64,000 nucleotides of DNA from an uncultured Bacilli bacterium (GCA_934154785.1 CAKPGL010000001.1:1-64000); one strand, 5' to 3'; counted from the stretch's first letter, positions 35,763 through 47,165 are shown. The notes: generated by a model not told the origin, from the sequence alone. A program made the numbers and translations.

Positions 35763-36553
35763 TTTATTTCATATATTTCGGTACCTAATAACTTAACAAC
35801 AACTAAATAATAATGATCATTATCCCATTTAAATGTATATTGTTTTGTATTAACATCTATCTCATGAGCAATTACGTCCTTTTCTATTTCTTTTAAATAG
35901 ACATTTAGTTTATCGTTATCTAAATCATATCTTTCAATTGCACCACTTAGCAACTCGCCACCGCAAGTTTGACCATAAGCACTAGCTCCAATTAAAGTGA
36001 ATACATTTTTTGAAGTAGAATATATATAATCACCAGCGGTGCTTTTAGATGGCCCATGGGCATAATATTTATCTTTCGTTAAAGTTTCCGAAGAACCAAA
36101 AAGTTCTTTTTTGACATCTATTAATTCATCATATGAATAAGACTTAATATATGATTCTCCGCCTATAAGTTCTGGCCATCCCATTTCAGCAACCTGCTTA
36201 CAAGTAGTCAATCCTTGACTATCAAGATAGCCACTATCAAACGCTTCCTGACAAGAATGGAATTTTCTATCTTCTTTTACATTATTTAAAACAACAGCAA
36301 ATTTTTGATTAACATTACCATTGGAATCATCTTCAAGAGATTCAATATAACGATTAATACCGCAATTATCATAGTATTTATACTTATTCATTAAAATTTG
36401 AACTTCATTTAATGTTATATCTTTATTATTTACTCGATTAATATCTTTTTTAGTAATTATTTTATATAAATAAAAACCACCAAATATTGCAATTATCATA
36501 GCACAAGCAACAAATAAAAGTATTAATATTGACATATTATTTTTCTTTTCCAT
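35750..36553 (-). CDS. Membrane-anchored outward protein, paralog family member 1
   Basis: 267 aa. N-terminal anchor helix (about residues 8-30), then an outward domain. Shares with the proteins at 53464 and 60623 an E..iMnKYK motif, 'YSYDELIDVKKELFGSSETL' and a C-terminal YTFKWDNDHYYLV...EIYEIK. Seven or so cysteines suggest disulfides. AGGTGAG precedes the ATG at 36553. It lies right after rplQ, and its last codons and terminator are identical to those of rplQ, so its present end may derive from an rplQ copy. Function unknown. Confidence 0.65.
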   Translation of the reverse strand: MEKKNNMSILILLFVACAMIIAIFGGFYLYKIITKKDINRVNNKDITLNEVQILMNKYKYYDNCGINRYIESLEDDSNGNVNQKFAVVLNNVKEDRKFHSCQEAFDSGYLDSQGLTTCKQVAEMGWPELIGGESYIKSYSYDELIDVKKELFGSSETLTKDKYYAHGPSKSTAGDYIYSTSKNVFTLIGASAYGQTCGGELLSGAIERYDLDNDKLNVYLKEIEKDVIAHEIDVNTKQYTFKWDNDHYYLVVVKLLGTEIYEIKDAA

Positions 36554-36646
36554 ATCCACTCACCTATGCTAATTATATATCAAAAAAAACAAAAAAACAA
36601 GTAATTTTTTTGTTAAATAGCTTTATAAGTGTAAAATAATGTAAAC

Positions 36647-36673
36647 AAAAAAAGAAATGCTTATGCAGCATCT
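36647..36673 (-). terminator. Terminator of the rplQ transcript (copy B)
   Basis: Stem overlapping the rplQ stop codon plus seven T; 27 bp identical to the sequence at 35736. Confidence 0.85.
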
Positions 36674-37017
36674 CCTTCTACTAATTCTAAAATTACCATT
36701 AAAGCATCATCACCACGACGTTCTGCTAATTTTAATATTCTAGTATAACCACCATTACGTGTAGCGTAACGTTTAGTTAAATCATCAAATACTTTCTTAA
36801 CAGCTTCATTATCGTTATGTAAGAACGCTAATGCTTTTCTTCTTGAAACTAAAGAACCATCTTTACCATAAGTAATCATCTTATCAACAAATTTACGAAC
36901 TTCTTTAGCACGAGTTTCAGTAGTTTCAATTCTTTCATTGATAATTAGGTCACGAGTTAAATTAGCTAACATGCTTTTTCTATGTTTATTAGTACGTCCT
37001 AATTTTCTATAAGCCAT
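36661..37017 (-). CDS. rplQ: 50S ribosomal protein L17
   Basis: 118 aa: [20 protein letters not shown] start and [21 protein letters not shown] are typical. Last gene of the alpha operon. Ends GDAA with the stop in the terminator stem. Confidence 0.97.
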   Translation of the reverse strand: MAYRKLGRTNKHRKSMLANLTRDLIINERIETTETRAKEVRKFVDKMITYGKDGSLVSRRKALAFLHNDNEAVKKVFDDLTKRYATRNGGYTRILKLAERRGDDALMVILELVEGDAA

Positions 37018-37034
37018 AATAATCCTCCTAACTA

Positions 37035-37985
37035 TTAATCTTCATCACGGAATCTAAGACCCATATCTTTAATCTTATCCATAACTTCTTTCAAAGATTT
37101 CTTTCCTAGATTACGAATTTTCATCATTTCTAATTCTGACTTTTCAGTCAAATCACCTAATGTGTTAACACCAGCTCTTTTTAAACAGTTATATGCTCTT
37201 ACAGAGAAATCTAAATCATCAATAGAAGTTTCAAGTTTCTTTAACTTACTATCTTCTTGTTTAGCATTCATAACACCTGTAGCATCTGCTATTTCACTTA
37301 AATTAGTTATAATGTTTAAATGTTCAATTAATATTTTAGCAGCTAAAGCCATAGCTTCTTCTGGTTTAATTGAACCATTTGTTTCAACATTCATTATTAA
37401 CTTATCATAACTTGCATCTTGTCCAACACGTGCATTATCTACTTCGTAGCTTACTCTTTCTACTGGTGAATATAATGCGTCCATTGGAATATATCCGACT
37501 TTACTGTTTTCAGTATACTTTTTATTTTCACTAGATGGAACATATCCTCTACCATTAGAAACAATCATTTCCATATCAAGTTTTCCACCTTTAGCTAAAG
37601 TTGCAATTACTTGATCTTTATTGATAATTTCTACGTCAGCTGGGCAATCAATACTACCAGCAGTAACAGTTCCTTCTTCTGAAACTGATAAACGAATTAT
37701 TTGTTCATCATTAGAATGATTTTTTACAACAACATTCTTTAAATTTAATATAATAGAAGTTACATCTTCTACAATACCATCTAAAGTTTGAAATTCATGC
37801 ATAGCACCTTCAATTTTAACAGCTACTATAGCACTACCTGGCATACTAGATAACATTACTCTACGAAGAGCATTACCTAAAGTAGTACCAAATCCTCTTT
37901 CTAATGGTTCTAATTCAAATTTACCAAAATTATTACTTTCTATATAATCTGTTATTTTATAAATAGGTTTTTCAAAATTTAACAT
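37035..37985 (-). CDS. rpoA: DNA-directed RNA polymerase subunit alpha
   Basis: 316 aa. N-terminal dimer domain with [18 protein letters not shown]-terminal domain with [19 protein letters not shown] and [14 protein letters not shown] that binds UP elements. AAAGGAG upstream of the ATG at 37985; the frame extends 17 codons further but is not needed. Confidence 0.97.
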   Translation of the reverse strand: MLNFEKPIYKITDYIESNNFGKFELEPLERGFGTTLGNALRRVMLSSMPGSAIVAVKIEGAMHEFQTLDGIVEDVTSIILNLKNVVVKNHSNDEQIIRLSVSEEGTVTAGSIDCPADVEIINKDQVIATLAKGGKLDMEMIVSNGRGYVPSSENKKYTENSKVGYIPMDALYSPVERVSYEVDNARVGQDASYDKLIMNVETNGSIKPEEAMALAAKILIEHLNIITNLSEIADATGVMNAKQEDSKLKKLETSIDDLDFSVRAYNCLKRAGVNTLGDLTEKSELEMMKIRNLGKKSLKEVMDKIKDMGLRFRDED

Positions 37986-38005
37986 TCCGGTGCACTCCTT
38001 TCTTA

Positions 38006-38389
38006 TTATCCACGAGGGCGTTTTGGTGGACGACATCCATTATGTGGAATAGGTGTTACGTCAGAAATTGAAGTAATTTCTAGTCCAGCAGTTTGTAATG
38101 AGCGAATTGCAGTTTCTTTTCCTGAACCTAATCCTTTTACAAAAACTTGAACTTTTCTCATACCCATATCAAATGCAGCCTTACCAGCAGCTTCTGCAGA
38201 CATACCAGCAGCAAATGGAGTAGATTTTTTACTTCCCTTAAATCCTAATGTTCCAGGGGCAGCCCAACTAATAGCATTACCATCATTATCAGTAATTGTA
38301 ACGATAGTATTATTAAATGTTGAATGAATATATGCTCTACCTTCTGGCACATTCTTCTTAACTTTACGTTTTCTTGATTTATAAGCCAT
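38006..38389 (-). CDS. rpsK: 30S ribosomal protein S11
   Basis: 127 aa: [30 protein letters not shown] and the C-terminal [13 protein letters not shown]. Between rpsM and rpoA as usual. Confidence 0.97.
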   Translation of the reverse strand: MAYKSRKRKVKKNVPEGRAYIHSTFNNTIVTITDNDGNAISWAAPGTLGFKGSKKSTPFAAGMSAEAAGKAAFDMGMRKVQVFVKGLGSGKETAIRSLQTAGLEITSISDVTPIPHNGCRPPKRPRG

Positions 38390-38415
38390 TTAAATAACCT
38401 CCTTTTTAGTGTGCA

Positions 38416-38784
38416 TTAATTAGTTTTCTTATTAGCAACTACTTTACCTTTACCTTTACGAGTACGAGCATTGCGATTTGTTCTTTGTCCTCTTACTGGT
38501 AAACCTTTTTTATGACGAGTTCCTTGATATGAATTAATTTCCATCTTAGTTTTGATATTCATATTAACTTCACGACGTAAATCACCTTCAGTTAAATATT
38601 TATTCAATTCTTCACGAATGCGACTTAATTCATCGCTATCTAACTCACCAGCTTTTTTGTTAATATCTACTTTTGCATCATTTAAAACTTTGTTAGATAA
38701 ACTTCTACCTACACCATAAATATAAGTTAATGCAATTTCAATTCTCTTATTATTAGGTACATCTACACCTTTAATACGTGCCAT
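38416..38784 (-). CDS. rpsM: 30S ribosomal protein S13
   Basis: 122 aa: [14 protein letters not shown], and [20 protein letters not shown] loop near the C-terminus. AGGAGGTG upstream. Between rpmJ and rpsK. Confidence 0.97.
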   Translation of the reverse strand: MARIKGVDVPNNKRIEIALTYIYGVGRSLSNKVLNDAKVDINKKAGELDSDELSRIREELNKYLTEGDLRREVNMNIKTKMEINSYQGTRHKKGLPVRGQRTNRNARTRKGKGKVVANKKTN

Positions 38785-38798
38785 TTAAACACCTCCTA

Positions 38799-38912
38799 TT
38801 AACCTTGTCTTTGTTTGTGCTTAGGGTTTTCACATATAACATATACTTTACCCTTACGTTTAATGATTTTACATTTGTCACAAATTTTCTTTACTGATGG
38901 TCTAATCTTCAT
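38799..38912 (-). CDS. rpmJ: 50S ribosomal protein L36
   Basis: 37 aa, zinc-ribbon form: [18 protein letters not shown] then [15 protein letters not shown], with C11, C14, C27 and H32 as ligands. GGGAGGAATT-type site before the ATG at 38912. In the standard position between infA and rpsM. Confidence 0.96.
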   Translation of the reverse strand: MKIRPSVKKICDKCKIIKRKGKVYVICENPKHKQRQG

Positions 38913-38928
38913 AATAATTCCTCCCCTA

Positions 38929-39144
38929 CTATTTTCTATAGGTTATACGCCCACGTGTTAAATCATATGGTGATAGTTCTACAGTGACTGTATCCCCTGG
39001 TAAGATGCGAATATAGTTCATTCGGATTTTACCAGAAACGTGAGCAACTACAGTATGTTTATTCTCTAATTCAACTCGAAATGAGCCACCTGGTAATACT
39101 TCAAGTACTTTACCTGTAACTTCAATTATATCGTCTTTTGCCAA
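38929..39144 (-). CDS. infA: Translation initiation factor IF-1
   Basis: 71 aa OB-fold: [47 protein letters not shown]. The start is a TTG at 39144, placed 6 nt after GAGGTG and matching the universal (M)AKDD start; a GTG three codons earlier would add residues not seen in the family. The ribosome site lies inside the end of map, whose stop is TGA. Confidence 0.95.
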   Translation of the reverse strand: MAKDDIIEVTGKVLEVLPGGSFRVELENKHTVVAHVSGKIRMNYIRILPGDTVTVELSPYDLTRGRITYRK

Positions 39145-39149
39145 TTTAA

Positions 39150-39896
39150 TCACCTCTTTGTCAATATTTCATAACCGTCTTTTGTAACAACTACAGTGTG
39201 TTCAAAATGAGCGGATGGTTTGTCATCAGCAGTAATAATAGTCCAATCATCATCTAATATATAAATATTAGGTGTACCTAAATTAAGCATAGGTTCAACA
39301 GCAATAACCATTCCAGCCTTTAAAACTGGACCAGTTCCTTGTCTACCATAGTTAGGAACATCTGGATCTTCGTGCAAATGACTACCAACACCATGTCCTA
39401 CTAATTCTTTTACAACACCTAAATTATATTTTTTAGCTACTTCACTTACTGCATAACCGATATCGCCAATATGTGCGCCTTCTTTTACTACTGATAGGCC
39501 TGCAAATAAAGATTCTTCAGTATGTTTCATTAAGTCTAATACTTCTTTATTTACATGTCCTACTGTATAAGTCCAAGCAGAATCACCGTGATATCCTTTA
39601 TAACAAGCCCCAATATCAATTGAGATAATATCTCCATTCTTTAACTTACGATTACTAGGAATCCCATGAACAACCTCTTCATTTACTGAAGTACATATTG
39701 AACCGGGATATCCTTCATAACCTAGGAAAGAGGGAGTAGCACCTCGACTAATGATATATTTGTGAGCTAAATTATCAAGTTCTTTAGTCGTAATACCTGG
39801 TTTAATAAAAGGGATAAGATACTTATGAGTGTCACCAACTATTTGCCCTGCTACTTTTAAAAGTTCAATTTCACGTTCAGATTTAATAGAAATCAT
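39150..39896 (-). CDS. map: Type I methionine aminopeptidase
   Basis: 248 aa. Metal ligands in [18 protein letters not shown] (two Asp), [12 protein letters not shown] (His), AVEPML (Glu) and HFEHTVVV (Glu). Removes the initiator Met. ATG at 39896 is preferred over a TTG at 39899; GGAGA lies at the end of adk. Stop TGA. Confidence 0.96.
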   Translation of the reverse strand: MISIKSEREIELLKVAGQIVGDTHKYLIPFIKPGITTKELDNLAHKYIISRGATPSFLGYEGYPGSICTSVNEEVVHGIPSNRKLKNGDIISIDIGACYKGYHGDSAWTYTVGHVNKEVLDLMKHTEESLFAGLSVVKEGAHIGDIGYAVSEVAKKYNLGVVKELVGHGVGSHLHEDPDVPNYGRQGTGPVLKAGMVIAVEPMLNLGTPNIYILDDDWTIITADDKPSAHFEHTVVVTKDGYEILTKR

Positions 39897-39899
39897 CAA

Positions 39900-40556
39900 T
39901 TATTCTCCAAACATAACTTTTTTAATAGCATCAAAAGTAGTATCTTTACCACAATTAGCAGGTATATTGTAAAGAACACCTTTTTCTTTATAATAATTAA
40001 TTAGAGGTTCTGTCTTTTCAAAATAAGTATTAAATCTTTTTTCAAAAGTTTCTTCATTGTCATCATCTCTTTTTACTAAAGAGATATTACATTTATCACA
40101 GATACCATCTTTTTTAGGTCTAGTTTCTTCCATATATTCATTATATACAGCTCCACATTGTGGACATGAAATTCGACCAACTATTCTTTTCTTGGCTAGT
40201 TCCTTATCAACGTCTAATAAGAATACATAGCCTAAATCTTTATTTAATTCCTTTAAAATATTTTCATAAGCTTGTGCTTGTTCAACATTTCGTGGGAATC
40301 CATCTAATATATAACCATCGTTGCAATCATCTTTACTAATTCTTTTTTTCAATAAATCTAAGATAATTTCATCACTTACTAACGCACCTGATTGCATTTG
40401 TTCCTTGATATATTTACCAAGACTACTATCACTATTTGTTTCTTCTCTTAGCAAATCCCCAGTTGATATATGGGTCATATGATAAGCATCCATAAGCATA
40501 TTAGAGATAGTTCCTTTTCCTGCAGCAGGTGGGGCTATAAATATTATATTTTTCAT
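39900..40556 (-). CDS. adk: Adenylate kinase
   Basis: 218 aa, long zinc-binding form: P-loop APPAAGKGT, LID domain with CPQCG and CDKC cysteines, DGFPRN motif. AMP + ATP to two ADP. The glycine-loop reads PPAAGKGT instead of the usual PGAGKGT, a small variation. Overlaps secY by one base. Confidence 0.96.
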   Translation of the reverse strand: MKNIIFIAPPAAGKGTISNMLMDAYHMTHISTGDLLREETNSDSSLGKYIKEQMQSGALVSDEIILDLLKKRISKDDCNDGYILDGFPRNVEQAQAYENILKELNKDLGYVFLLDVDKELAKKRIVGRISCPQCGAVYNEYMEETRPKKDGICDKCNISLVKRDDDNEETFEKRFNTYFEKTEPLINYYKEKGVLYNIPANCGKDTTFDAIKKVMFGE

Positions 40557-41830
40557 TATTTTCTTCTTCTTCCTTTAGTATAATTTCTACTAACAAGTTG
40601 GCTTTCAATTTGTTTATAAGTTTCTAGTGCAACACCAACAACGATAAGTAATCCAGTACCACCAATAGTAACACTAGTTGGTAAGTTACTAAATAATCCA
40701 AATAATATTGGTAATGCCGCTATAAACGCTAAGCCTAAAGCTCCAACAACAGTTAATTTCTTTAAAACTTTTGATATATATTTCTCAGTTTCATCACCTG
40801 GACGAATACCTGGAATATATCCACCGTTTTTATTTAAATTATCAGACATCTCATCTGGTTTTAATTGAATAAATGTATAAACATAAGAGAATACAAATAT
40901 CAATAAAATATATAATATAAATCCAGTTGCTGAACTAGTAGTCAACCATTTATTAATAAACAATGTAAAACTTTCTTTTTTAATAAATTGACCTATTATA
41001 CTAGGAATTGAAATTAATGCTGAAGCAAATATTACTGGTACAACGCCAGCAGAGTTAAGTTTTAATGGAATATAATTTTTTGTTCCACCATAACTACTAT
41101 TACTCATATTAGCGTATTGTATAGGTACTCTTCTTTCAGCACTCTCGATGAATATGATACCAATTATAATTGCTAAATATACAAGTATATATAAAGCAAA
41201 TAATACAATTCCTAAAACAGTTCCTTGAACACTTGAAGTGTTAACAAAACCATTCCAAGCAGTAGCAAACATGTTAGGCATACTAGATATAATTCCAGCC
41301 ATGATTATAAGTGAAATACCATTTCCTACACCTTTGGCAGTGATTTGATCACCTAACCATAATAAGAAACAAGTACCTGCTGTTAAAACAACAGAGAACA
41401 TCATATAATCCATTGGAGTCCCATTACCTATAAAGGCAAAGGAATAAATATATCCTTGTATAAAAGCCAAGATAATACCAAATACACGAGTTATTTGATT
41501 TAACTTATTTCTACCTGTACCACCTTGTTTGTTTAATTCCGCTAAATAAGGAATTATATCCATCGATAATAATTGAATAATGATTGATGCTGTAATGTAT
41601 GGAGTAACACCTAATGCAAAGATAGAAAATCTTTCCAAAGCACCTCCACCCATTACGTTTAATAATTCTAGAAAACCTAGACTATTTGTACCTAATGAGT
41701 CTTTATTTATACCTGGTACGATAATTGCAGTACCAATTTTAAAAACTAATAAGGCAAATAATGTAAACAATATTTTCTTTTGTAAATCTTTATTTTTTGG
41801 ATTAAATATTTGTTTAACTACTGAGACCAT
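40556..41830 (-). CDS. secY: Protein translocase subunit SecY
   Basis: 424 aa, ten membrane helices; forms the Sec channel. Motifs: ALGVTPYITASIIIQLL (plug/TM2) and RPGDETEKYI in the cytosolic loop. The ATG at 41830 follows GAGGTG within the end of rplO, 1 bp after its stop. Confidence 0.97.
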   Translation of the reverse strand: MVSVVKQIFNPKNKDLQKKILFTLFALLVFKIGTAIIVPGINKDSLGTNSLGFLELLNVMGGGALERFSIFALGVTPYITASIIIQLLSMDIIPYLAELNKQGGTGRNKLNQITRVFGIILAFIQGYIYSFAFIGNGTPMDYMMFSVVLTAGTCFLLWLGDQITAKGVGNGISLIIMAGIISSMPNMFATAWNGFVNTSSVQGTVLGIVLFALYILVYLAIIIGIIFIESAERRVPIQYANMSNSSYGGTKNYIPLKLNSAGVVPVIFASALISIPSIIGQFIKKESFTLFINKWLTTSSATGFILYILLIFVFSYVYTFIQLKPDEMSDNLNKNGGYIPGIRPGDETEKYISKVLKKLTVVGALGLAFIAALPILFGLFSNLPTSVTIGGTGLLIVVGVALETYKQIESQLVSRNYTKGRRRK

Positions 41831-41831
41831 A

Positions 41832-42275
41832 TTATAACACCTCAGCTTTTCCACCTAGTTTTTCTATTTGTTCTTTAGCTACATTAGAAAATTTATGAGC
41901 TTTTACCACTAATTTCTTTTCTAATTTGCCATTTCCTAAAACTTTAATTCCATCTAATTGTTGTTTAACTAATCCCATTTCTTTTAATAATTCTGGAGTA
42001 ACAACTGCTCCATCTTCAAATTTATTTAAATCACTTAAATTAATAACAGCATATTCAGTTTTGAATTTAGCATTTGTAAATCCACGTTTTGGTAAACGTC
42101 TGAATAATGGTAATTGTCCACCTTCAAATCCCGGACGAACTCCACCACCAGATCTAGCATTTTGACCTTTATGACCTTTACCACTAGTTTTTCCTAAACC
42201 TGAACCAATACCACGTCCAACTCTTTTACGAACTGTAGTAGCACCTTCAGCAGGATGTATAGTATGTAACTTCAT
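41832..42275 (-). CDS. rplO: 50S ribosomal protein L15
   Basis: 147 aa: [21 protein letters not shown] and [18 protein letters not shown]. Begins 1 bp after rpsE; the usual rpmD (L30) between them is absent. Confidence 0.97.
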   Translation of the reverse strand: MKLHTIHPAEGATTVRKRVGRGIGSGLGKTSGKGHKGQNARSGGGVRPGFEGGQLPLFRRLPKRGFTNAKFKTEYAVINLSDLNKFEDGAVVTPELLKEMGLVKQQLDGIKVLGNGKLEKKLVVKAHKFSNVAKEQIEKLGGKAEVL

Positions 42276-42276
42276 A

Positions 42277-42783
42277 TTAACGAATCTCCTCTACTTTTTT
42301 ACCACGTAATGCAGCAACTTCTTCAATAGTTCTTTGAGATTTTAATGCTTCTAATGTTGCAAATGCCATATTAATTTTTGTATTTGAACCAAGTGATTTT
42401 GATAAAATGTCTTTAACACCAGCAAGTTCTAGTACAGCACGAACTGGACCACCAGCTTTAACTCCTGTACCTTCAGCAGCAGGTTTTAGTAAAACTTTAC
42501 TAGCTCCTCTTACACCGATTGCTTCATGTGGGATTGTTCTACCATCAACAATTGAAACTCTAACTACATGTTTTTGAGCTGCTTGTGAAGCCTTCTTAAT
42601 AGCATCTGGAACTTCATTAGCTTTTCCAGTACCTATACCAACTTTACCATTTCTATCACCAACAGCGACAGTAGCAGAGAAACGGAAATGACGACCACCT
42701 TTAGTTACTTTCGTAACACGACCAATATTGATGATTTCTTCTTCATATTGCTTTGGGCGTGGTTCTCTTCTTGTATTTTCCAT
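42277..42783 (-). CDS. rpsE: 30S ribosomal protein S5
   Basis: 168 aa: [15 protein letters not shown] and [18 protein letters not shown]-binding parts, and [15 protein letters not shown] C-terminal region. Standard length. Directly abuts rplO. Confidence 0.97.
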   Translation of the reverse strand: MENTRREPRPKQYEEEIINIGRVTKVTKGGRHFRFSATVAVGDRNGKVGIGTGKANEVPDAIKKASQAAQKHVVRVSIVDGRTIPHEAIGVRGASKVLLKPAAEGTGVKAGGPVRAVLELAGVKDILSKSLGSNTKINMAFATLEALKSQRTIEEVAALRGKKVEEIR

Positions 42784-42798
42784 GTATTTTCCCTCCTC

Positions 42799-43161
42799 TT
42801 AGAATTCTAATCCATTTTCACGTGCAGCATCTGCTAATGCTTTTACACGTCCATGATATTGGTATCCACCTCTATCAAAAGTTACTTTTGTTATTTTTGC
42901 TTCTTTTGCACGTTTTGCTAATAATGCACCAACTTCTTTAGCAGCTTCAACGTTTCCTCCATTTTCAAGTTTTAATTCTTTATCAATAGAAGAAGCACTT
43001 ACTAAAGTTACGCCTTTTTCATCATCAATAATTTGTGCAAAAATATTCTGATTTGATCTAAACACATTTAGTCTTGGAGCAACAGCAGTACCAACCACTT
43101 TTTCTCTAATACGTGCATGTCTAGCTTTACGTACTTCATTACGAGATACTTTATTTATCAT
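42799..43161 (-). CDS. rplR: 50S ribosomal protein L18
   Basis: 120 aa; basic N-terminus, [18 protein letters not shown] and the C-terminal [20 protein letters not shown] that contacts 5S rRNA. Confidence 0.97.
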   Translation of the reverse strand: MINKVSRNEVRKARHARIREKVVGTAVAPRLNVFRSNQNIFAQIIDDEKGVTLVSASSIDKELKLENGGNVEAAKEVGALLAKRAKEAKITKVTFDRGGYQYHGRVKALADAARENGLEF

Positions 43162-43186
43162 GAATATTACTCTCCTTTACTATTGC

Positions 43187-43720
43187 CTATTTAGAAGCCT
43201 TTTTACCTTCCTTACGACGAATGTGTTCATCTTTATAACGAATACCTTTGCCTTTGTAAGGTTCTGGCTGTCTAATTTTTCTTACGTTGGCAGCAAATTC
43301 ACCAACTTGGCATTTATCGATTCCTTTTACAGTTAATTCTGTATTACTTGGTGATTCCAAAGTAATACCGCTTGGAATTGCTACATTTACTGGATGTGAA
43401 TAACCAGCTGTAACAACTAACTCATTTCCTTTTAATGCAAAACGATAACCAACACCAATAGACTCTAATTTCTTTTCGAATCCTTCTGAAACACCGATTA
43501 TCATATTCTTAATGTTTGCATTAGTAGTTCCGTGAAAGTTTTTAGCGTTATCATTATCTCTAGTAATAATAACTTCATTTCCTTCTACTTTAACAGTAAT
43601 ATGTTTATTAACATCTGTAGAAAGTTCACCTTTAGGACCTTTAACAGTTACATTAGTACCATTAACTACTACGCTAACATTTTCAGGTATTGTTAATACT
43701 CTATTACCAATACGACTCAT
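43187..43720 (-). CDS. rplF: 50S ribosomal protein L6
   Basis: 177 aa: SRIGNRVLTIPENV start, and the signature PEPYKGKGIRYKDE near the C-terminus. Confidence 0.97.
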   Translation of the reverse strand: MSRIGNRVLTIPENVSVVVNGTNVTVKGPKGELSTDVNKHITVKVEGNEVIITRDNDNAKNFHGTTNANIKNMIIGVSEGFEKKLESIGVGYRFALKGNELVVTAGYSHPVNVAIPSGITLESPSNTELTVKGIDKCQVGEFAANVRKIRQPEPYKGKGIRYKDEHIRRKEGKKASK

Positions 43721-43739
43721 ATTAAATCCTCCTTACTTT

Positions 43740-44123
43740 CTACCAAATATATGCTAACACTTCTCCACCAAGTGATAATTTTCTAGCTTCCTTATCAGTC
43801 ATAACACCTTTAGAAGTAGAAACAATTGCGATTCCTAATCCATTTAATACACTTGGAAGTTCTTCAGCTTTTACATAAACACGTAAACCTGGTTTAGAAA
43901 TTCTCTTTAATCCAGTAATTACACGTTCTTTTTTCTCACCATATTTTAGGTTTAAAACAATCATACTATCTTTATTAGTATAGTCACTAATAAATCCTTC
44001 ATCTTTTAGTATTCTTGCTATTTCTAATTTCATTTTTGAAGCGGGTACTTCAACTTCTTTATATCGCATTTGATTAGCATTACGAATTCTTGTAAGCATA
44101 TCTGCGATTGGATCTGTTACCAT
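43740..44123 (-). CDS. rpsH: 30S ribosomal protein S8
   Basis: 127 aa: [15 protein letters not shown] start and [16 protein letters not shown]-binding loop near the C-terminus. Confidence 0.97.
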   Translation of the reverse strand: MVTDPIADMLTRIRNANQMRYKEVEVPASKMKLEIARILKDEGFISDYTNKDSMIVLNLKYGEKKERVITGLKRISKPGLRVYVKAEELPSVLNGLGIAIVSTSKGVMTDKEARKLSLGGEVLAYIW

Positions 44124-44141
44124 ATAATCCCTCCTTCTATT

Positions 44142-44327
44142 TTACCAGCTAGATTTTTTAACCCCTGGTATCTGTCCTTTATAAGCTAGTTCTCTAAAAC
44201 AAATACGGCAAATTCCATATTTTCTAAGTACAGCATGAGGTCTACCGCATCTTTCACAACGAGTATATTCACGTACTTTGAATTTTGGTTTACGACTAGC
44301 TTTAATAATCATGCTTTTCTTAGCCAT
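44142..44327 (-). CDS. rpsN: 30S ribosomal protein S14, type Z (zinc)
   Basis: 61 aa short form with CERCGRP and [11 protein letters not shown] (four cysteines), the zinc-binding variant standard in Gram-positive spc operons. Confidence 0.97.
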   Translation of the reverse strand: MAKKSMIIKASRKPKFKVREYTRCERCGRPHAVLRKYGICRICFRELAYKGQIPGVKKSSW

Positions 44328-44345
44328 AATATCCTCCTAATTTAC

Positions 44346-44885
44346 TTACTTTTTAAATGGCATACCGAAGCCTTTTAATAAATCGTAAGCTTCTTCATTT
44401 GTCTTTGCTGTTGTAACAAAAACAATATCCATACCACGTACTTTAACAACATTATCATATTCTATTTCTGAGAAAATTAGTTGTTCAGTTAAACCCATTG
44501 TATAGTTTCCACGTCCATCAAATGCTTTTGATGAAACACCTCTAAAGTCACGTACTCGAGGTAATGTAATACTAATTAATTTATCTAAGAAGTTATACAT
44601 TTTTTCTCCACGTAATGTAACTTTGCAGCCAATTGCTTGACCTTCTCTTACTTTAAAACCTGCTATAGCTTTTTTAGCTTTAGTAGCAACTGGTTTTTGT
44701 CCTGTTATGATAGCTAAATCATTCATAGCAGCTTCTAATAATTTAGCATTAGTTGTAGCATCTCCTACACCCATATTAACTACTATTTTATCTAATTTAG
44801 GTACTTCCATAACACTTTTATAACTATATTTTTCTCTTAAACTAGGTACGATTTCTGATACATATTTTTCTTTTAGGCGGTTCAT
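44346..44885 (-). CDS. rplE: 50S ribosomal protein L5
   Basis: 179 aa: [17 protein letters not shown] and the central loop [21 protein letters not shown]; binds 5S rRNA. Confidence 0.97.
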   Translation of the reverse strand: MNRLKEKYVSEIVPSLREKYSYKSVMEVPKLDKIVVNMGVGDATTNAKLLEAAMNDLAIITGQKPVATKAKKAIAGFKVREGQAIGCKVTLRGEKMYNFLDKLISITLPRVRDFRGVSSKAFDGRGNYTMGLTEQLIFSEIEYDNVVKVRGMDIVFVTTAKTNEEAYDLLKGFGMPFKK

Positions 44886-44902
44886 ATATACCCTCCTTCC
44901 AA

Positions 44903-45211
44903 TTAATCAAGATTTTCGTTAGACTTTTTAGCAACTCTAATCTTTTTACCTTTTTTATCTACAGTATGACCAATTCTTGTTCTTTTTTTAGTTTTTGGAT
45001 CAATCATCATTACATTAGAAGCGTTAATTGGAGCTTCCATTTCAACGATTGAACCAGCTGTTTGGCCGTTACCTTTCATGTGTTTTTTGACAATATTAAC
45101 ACCTTCGATAACAACTTTATTTTCAGCTCTTAGTACATTTGTTATTTGTCCTTCTTTACCTTTAGAAGAACCAGCAATAACAACGACTTTATCTCCTTTT
45201 TTAAAGTTCAT
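44903..45211 (-). CDS. rplX: 50S ribosomal protein L24
   Basis: 102 aa KOW-domain protein: [21 protein letters not shown] and [10 protein letters not shown]. Confidence 0.97.
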   Translation of the reverse strand: MNFKKGDKVVVIAGSSKGKEGQITNVLRAENKVVIEGVNIVKKHMKGNGQTAGSIVEMEAPINASNVMMIDPKTKKRTRIGHTVDKKGKKIRVAKKSNENLD

Positions 45212-45225
45212 AAATTCCCTCCAAA

Positions 45226-45594
45226 CTATAACACTTCTTTAGCAAGTGATACAATCTTCATAAAATCTTTATCACGTAATTCACGTGCAACTGGACCGAA
45301 TACACGAGTTCCAACTGGGCTCTTATCATCTTTAATAATTACACAAGCGTTATCATCAAACTTAATATAAGAACCATCTTCTCTTCTAAGTCCAGACTTA
45401 CTTCTAACGATAACAGCTTTTACTACCTTACTACGAGGTACTGTTCCATTAGGAGTAGCTTTTTTTACAGTACCAACGACAATATCGCCGATGTTTCCTG
45501 TTTTAACTTTAGATCCACCTAATACACGAATAACCATAAGTTCACGTGCACCAGAGTTATCAGCAACTTTTAACACTGTTTGTTGTTGAACCAT
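45226..45594 (-). CDS. rplN: 50S ribosomal protein L14
   Basis: 122 aa: [19 protein letters not shown] start, and [18 protein letters not shown] with GPVARELR. Confidence 0.97.
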   Translation of the reverse strand: MVQQQTVLKVADNSGARELMVIRVLGGSKVKTGNIGDIVVGTVKKATPNGTVPRSKVVKAVIVRSKSGLRREDGSYIKFDDNACVIIKDDKSPVGTRVFGPVARELRDKDFMKIVSLAKEVL

Positions 45595-45618
45595 ATTAAT
45601 CCTCCTTGTCCGTTACAA

Positions 45619-45876
45619 TTATAAAATAACTGCTTTTTCTATTATTTCTACTAAACGGAAATGTTTTGTTTTAGATATTGGTCTTGTCTCAACAATACGA
45701 ACAGTATCACCTTGTTGAGCTAAATTCTTTTCATCATGAGCAGCATATTTTTTAGAATATTTAACACGTTTTCCATACAAGCTATCTTTACGGTAAGTTT
45801 CAACAAGTACTGTAATAGTCTTATTATTTCCAGCACTTACAACTTTACCAACTAATTCTTGACTTCTCTTTTCCAT
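45619..45876 (-). CDS. rpsQ: 30S ribosomal protein S17
   Basis: 85 aa OB fold: [19 protein letters not shown] and [18 protein letters not shown]. Confidence 0.97.
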   Translation of the reverse strand: MEKRSQELVGKVVSAGNNKTITVLVETYRKDSLYGKRVKYSKKYAAHDEKNLAQQGDTVRIVETRPISKTKHFRLVEIIEKAVIL

Positions 45877-45888
45877 AATTCGATCCTC

Positions 45889-46089
45889 CTAGTTTTCTTC
45901 TTTTAGTTCACGTTCACGTAAAACTGTTTTCATACGTGCAACTAATTTTCTTAATTCACGAATTCTTGAAGGTTTTTCAAGATTTCCAGTAGCTTGGCTA
46001 AAACGTAAATTAAATAATTCTTCTTTATATTCTTCGATTTTTTTAACGATTTGTTCGTTTGTTAAATCTCTAATTTCTTTATTAGTCAT
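45889..46089 (-). CDS. rpmC: 50S ribosomal protein L29
   Basis: 66 aa helical hairpin: [20 protein letters not shown] and [20 protein letters not shown]. The ATG at 46089 lies inside the end of rplP after GGTGAGG. Confidence 0.96.
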   Translation of the reverse strand: MTNKEIRDLTNEQIVKKIEEYKEELFNLRFSQATGNLEKPSRIRELRKLVARMKTVLRERELKEEN

Positions 46090-46510
46090 TAGCCTCACCA
46101 CTTTCTTTTTTTACAAATTTACACTTGATTGGAAGTTTATGCATTGCTAAACGTAATGCTTCACGCGCTGTTGCTTCATCAACACCTGTTACTTCGAACA
46201 TAATCTTTCCACGTTTTACTACTGCTACCCATACTTCTGGTTGACCTTTACCTTTTCCCATACGAGTTTCCAAAGGTATCTTTGTTAATGATAAATGAGG
46301 GAATATATTAATAAATACTTTTCCGCCACGTTTCATATAACGAGTCATTGCAACACGAGCTGCTTCAATTTGTTGTTGAGTTATCCAAGCACCTTCGCAT
46401 GCTTGTAAACCATATTCTCCAAAATGAAGTTCTCTATTTCCTCTTGCTTCACCATCGTACACTAAACGATGTGGACGACGATATTTAGTTCTTTTTGGAA
46501 TGACTGCCAT
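46082..46510 (-). CDS. rplP: 50S ribosomal protein L16
   Basis: 142 aa: [15 protein letters not shown] start and [21 protein letters not shown] region (here [17 protein letters not shown]). Start at 46510 after GGAGGT, inside the last codons of rpsC (26-bp overlap). Confidence 0.97.
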   Translation of the reverse strand: MAVIPKRTKYRRPHRLVYDGEARGNRELHFGEYGLQACEGAWITQQQIEAARVAMTRYMKRGGKVFINIFPHLSLTKIPLETRMGKGKGQPEVWVAVVKRGKIMFEVTGVDEATAREALRLAMHKLPIKCKFVKKESGEAND

Positions 46511-47165
46511 TTTCATTACCTCCCTTTTTATCAGCACCAGGAAGGATTTCACCTTTATATATCCATACTTTTACACCAATTTTACCATAAGTAGTATTAG
46601 CTTCCTTATGTGCATAATCGATGTCAGCTCTTAAAGTATGAAGTGGAATATTACCTTCTGTATAACCTTCAGTTCTTGCCATATCAGCACCACCTAAACG
46701 TCCTGATACAGAAGTCTTAATTCCTTTTGCTCCTGCCTTCATAGCATTTCTCATAGCTCTCTTTTGAGCAACTCTGAATGAAACACGATTTTCAATTTGA
46801 TGTGCGATGTTTTCTGCTACTAAAGCAGCTACAACATCTGGATTTTTTACTTCCATAATAGAGATGTTAACATTTTCATTAACTAATTTAGATAATTTTT
46901 TAGTTAATTTTTCAATTTCATCTCCACCATGTCCAATTACAACTCCTGGTTTTGCTGTGTTAATAATAACATCTGTCTTTTTATCATTTCTTTCAATAAC
47001 AATACTTGAAATTGCTGCATCTTTTAAATTCTTTTCTAAATATTCACGAATTTTAACGTCATTGTTTAAGAATCTAGCGAAATCTTTTTTATCAGCATAC
47101 CATTTAGATTCCCAAGTTTTGTTAATTCCCATTCTAAGTCCTACTGGACTAACTTTTTGACCCAC
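46485..47165 (-). CDS. rpsC: 30S ribosomal protein S3
   Basis: 226 aa with KH domain ([18 protein letters not shown]) and C-terminal [17 protein letters not shown]. Starts at a GTG with GGAGG 9 nt upstream. The C-terminus is extended by an Asn/Gly/Lys tail overlapping rplP. Confidence 0.97.
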   Translation of the reverse strand: MGQKVSPVGLRMGINKTWESKWYADKKDFARFLNNDVKIREYLEKNLKDAAISSIVIERNDKKTDVIINTAKPGVVIGHGGDEIEKLTKKLSKLVNENVNISIMEVKNPDVVAALVAENIAHQIENRVSFRVAQKRAMRNAMKAGAKGIKTSVSGRLGGADMARTEGYTEGNIPLHTLRADIDYAHKEANTTYGKIGVKVWIYKGEILPGADKKGGNENGSHSKKN

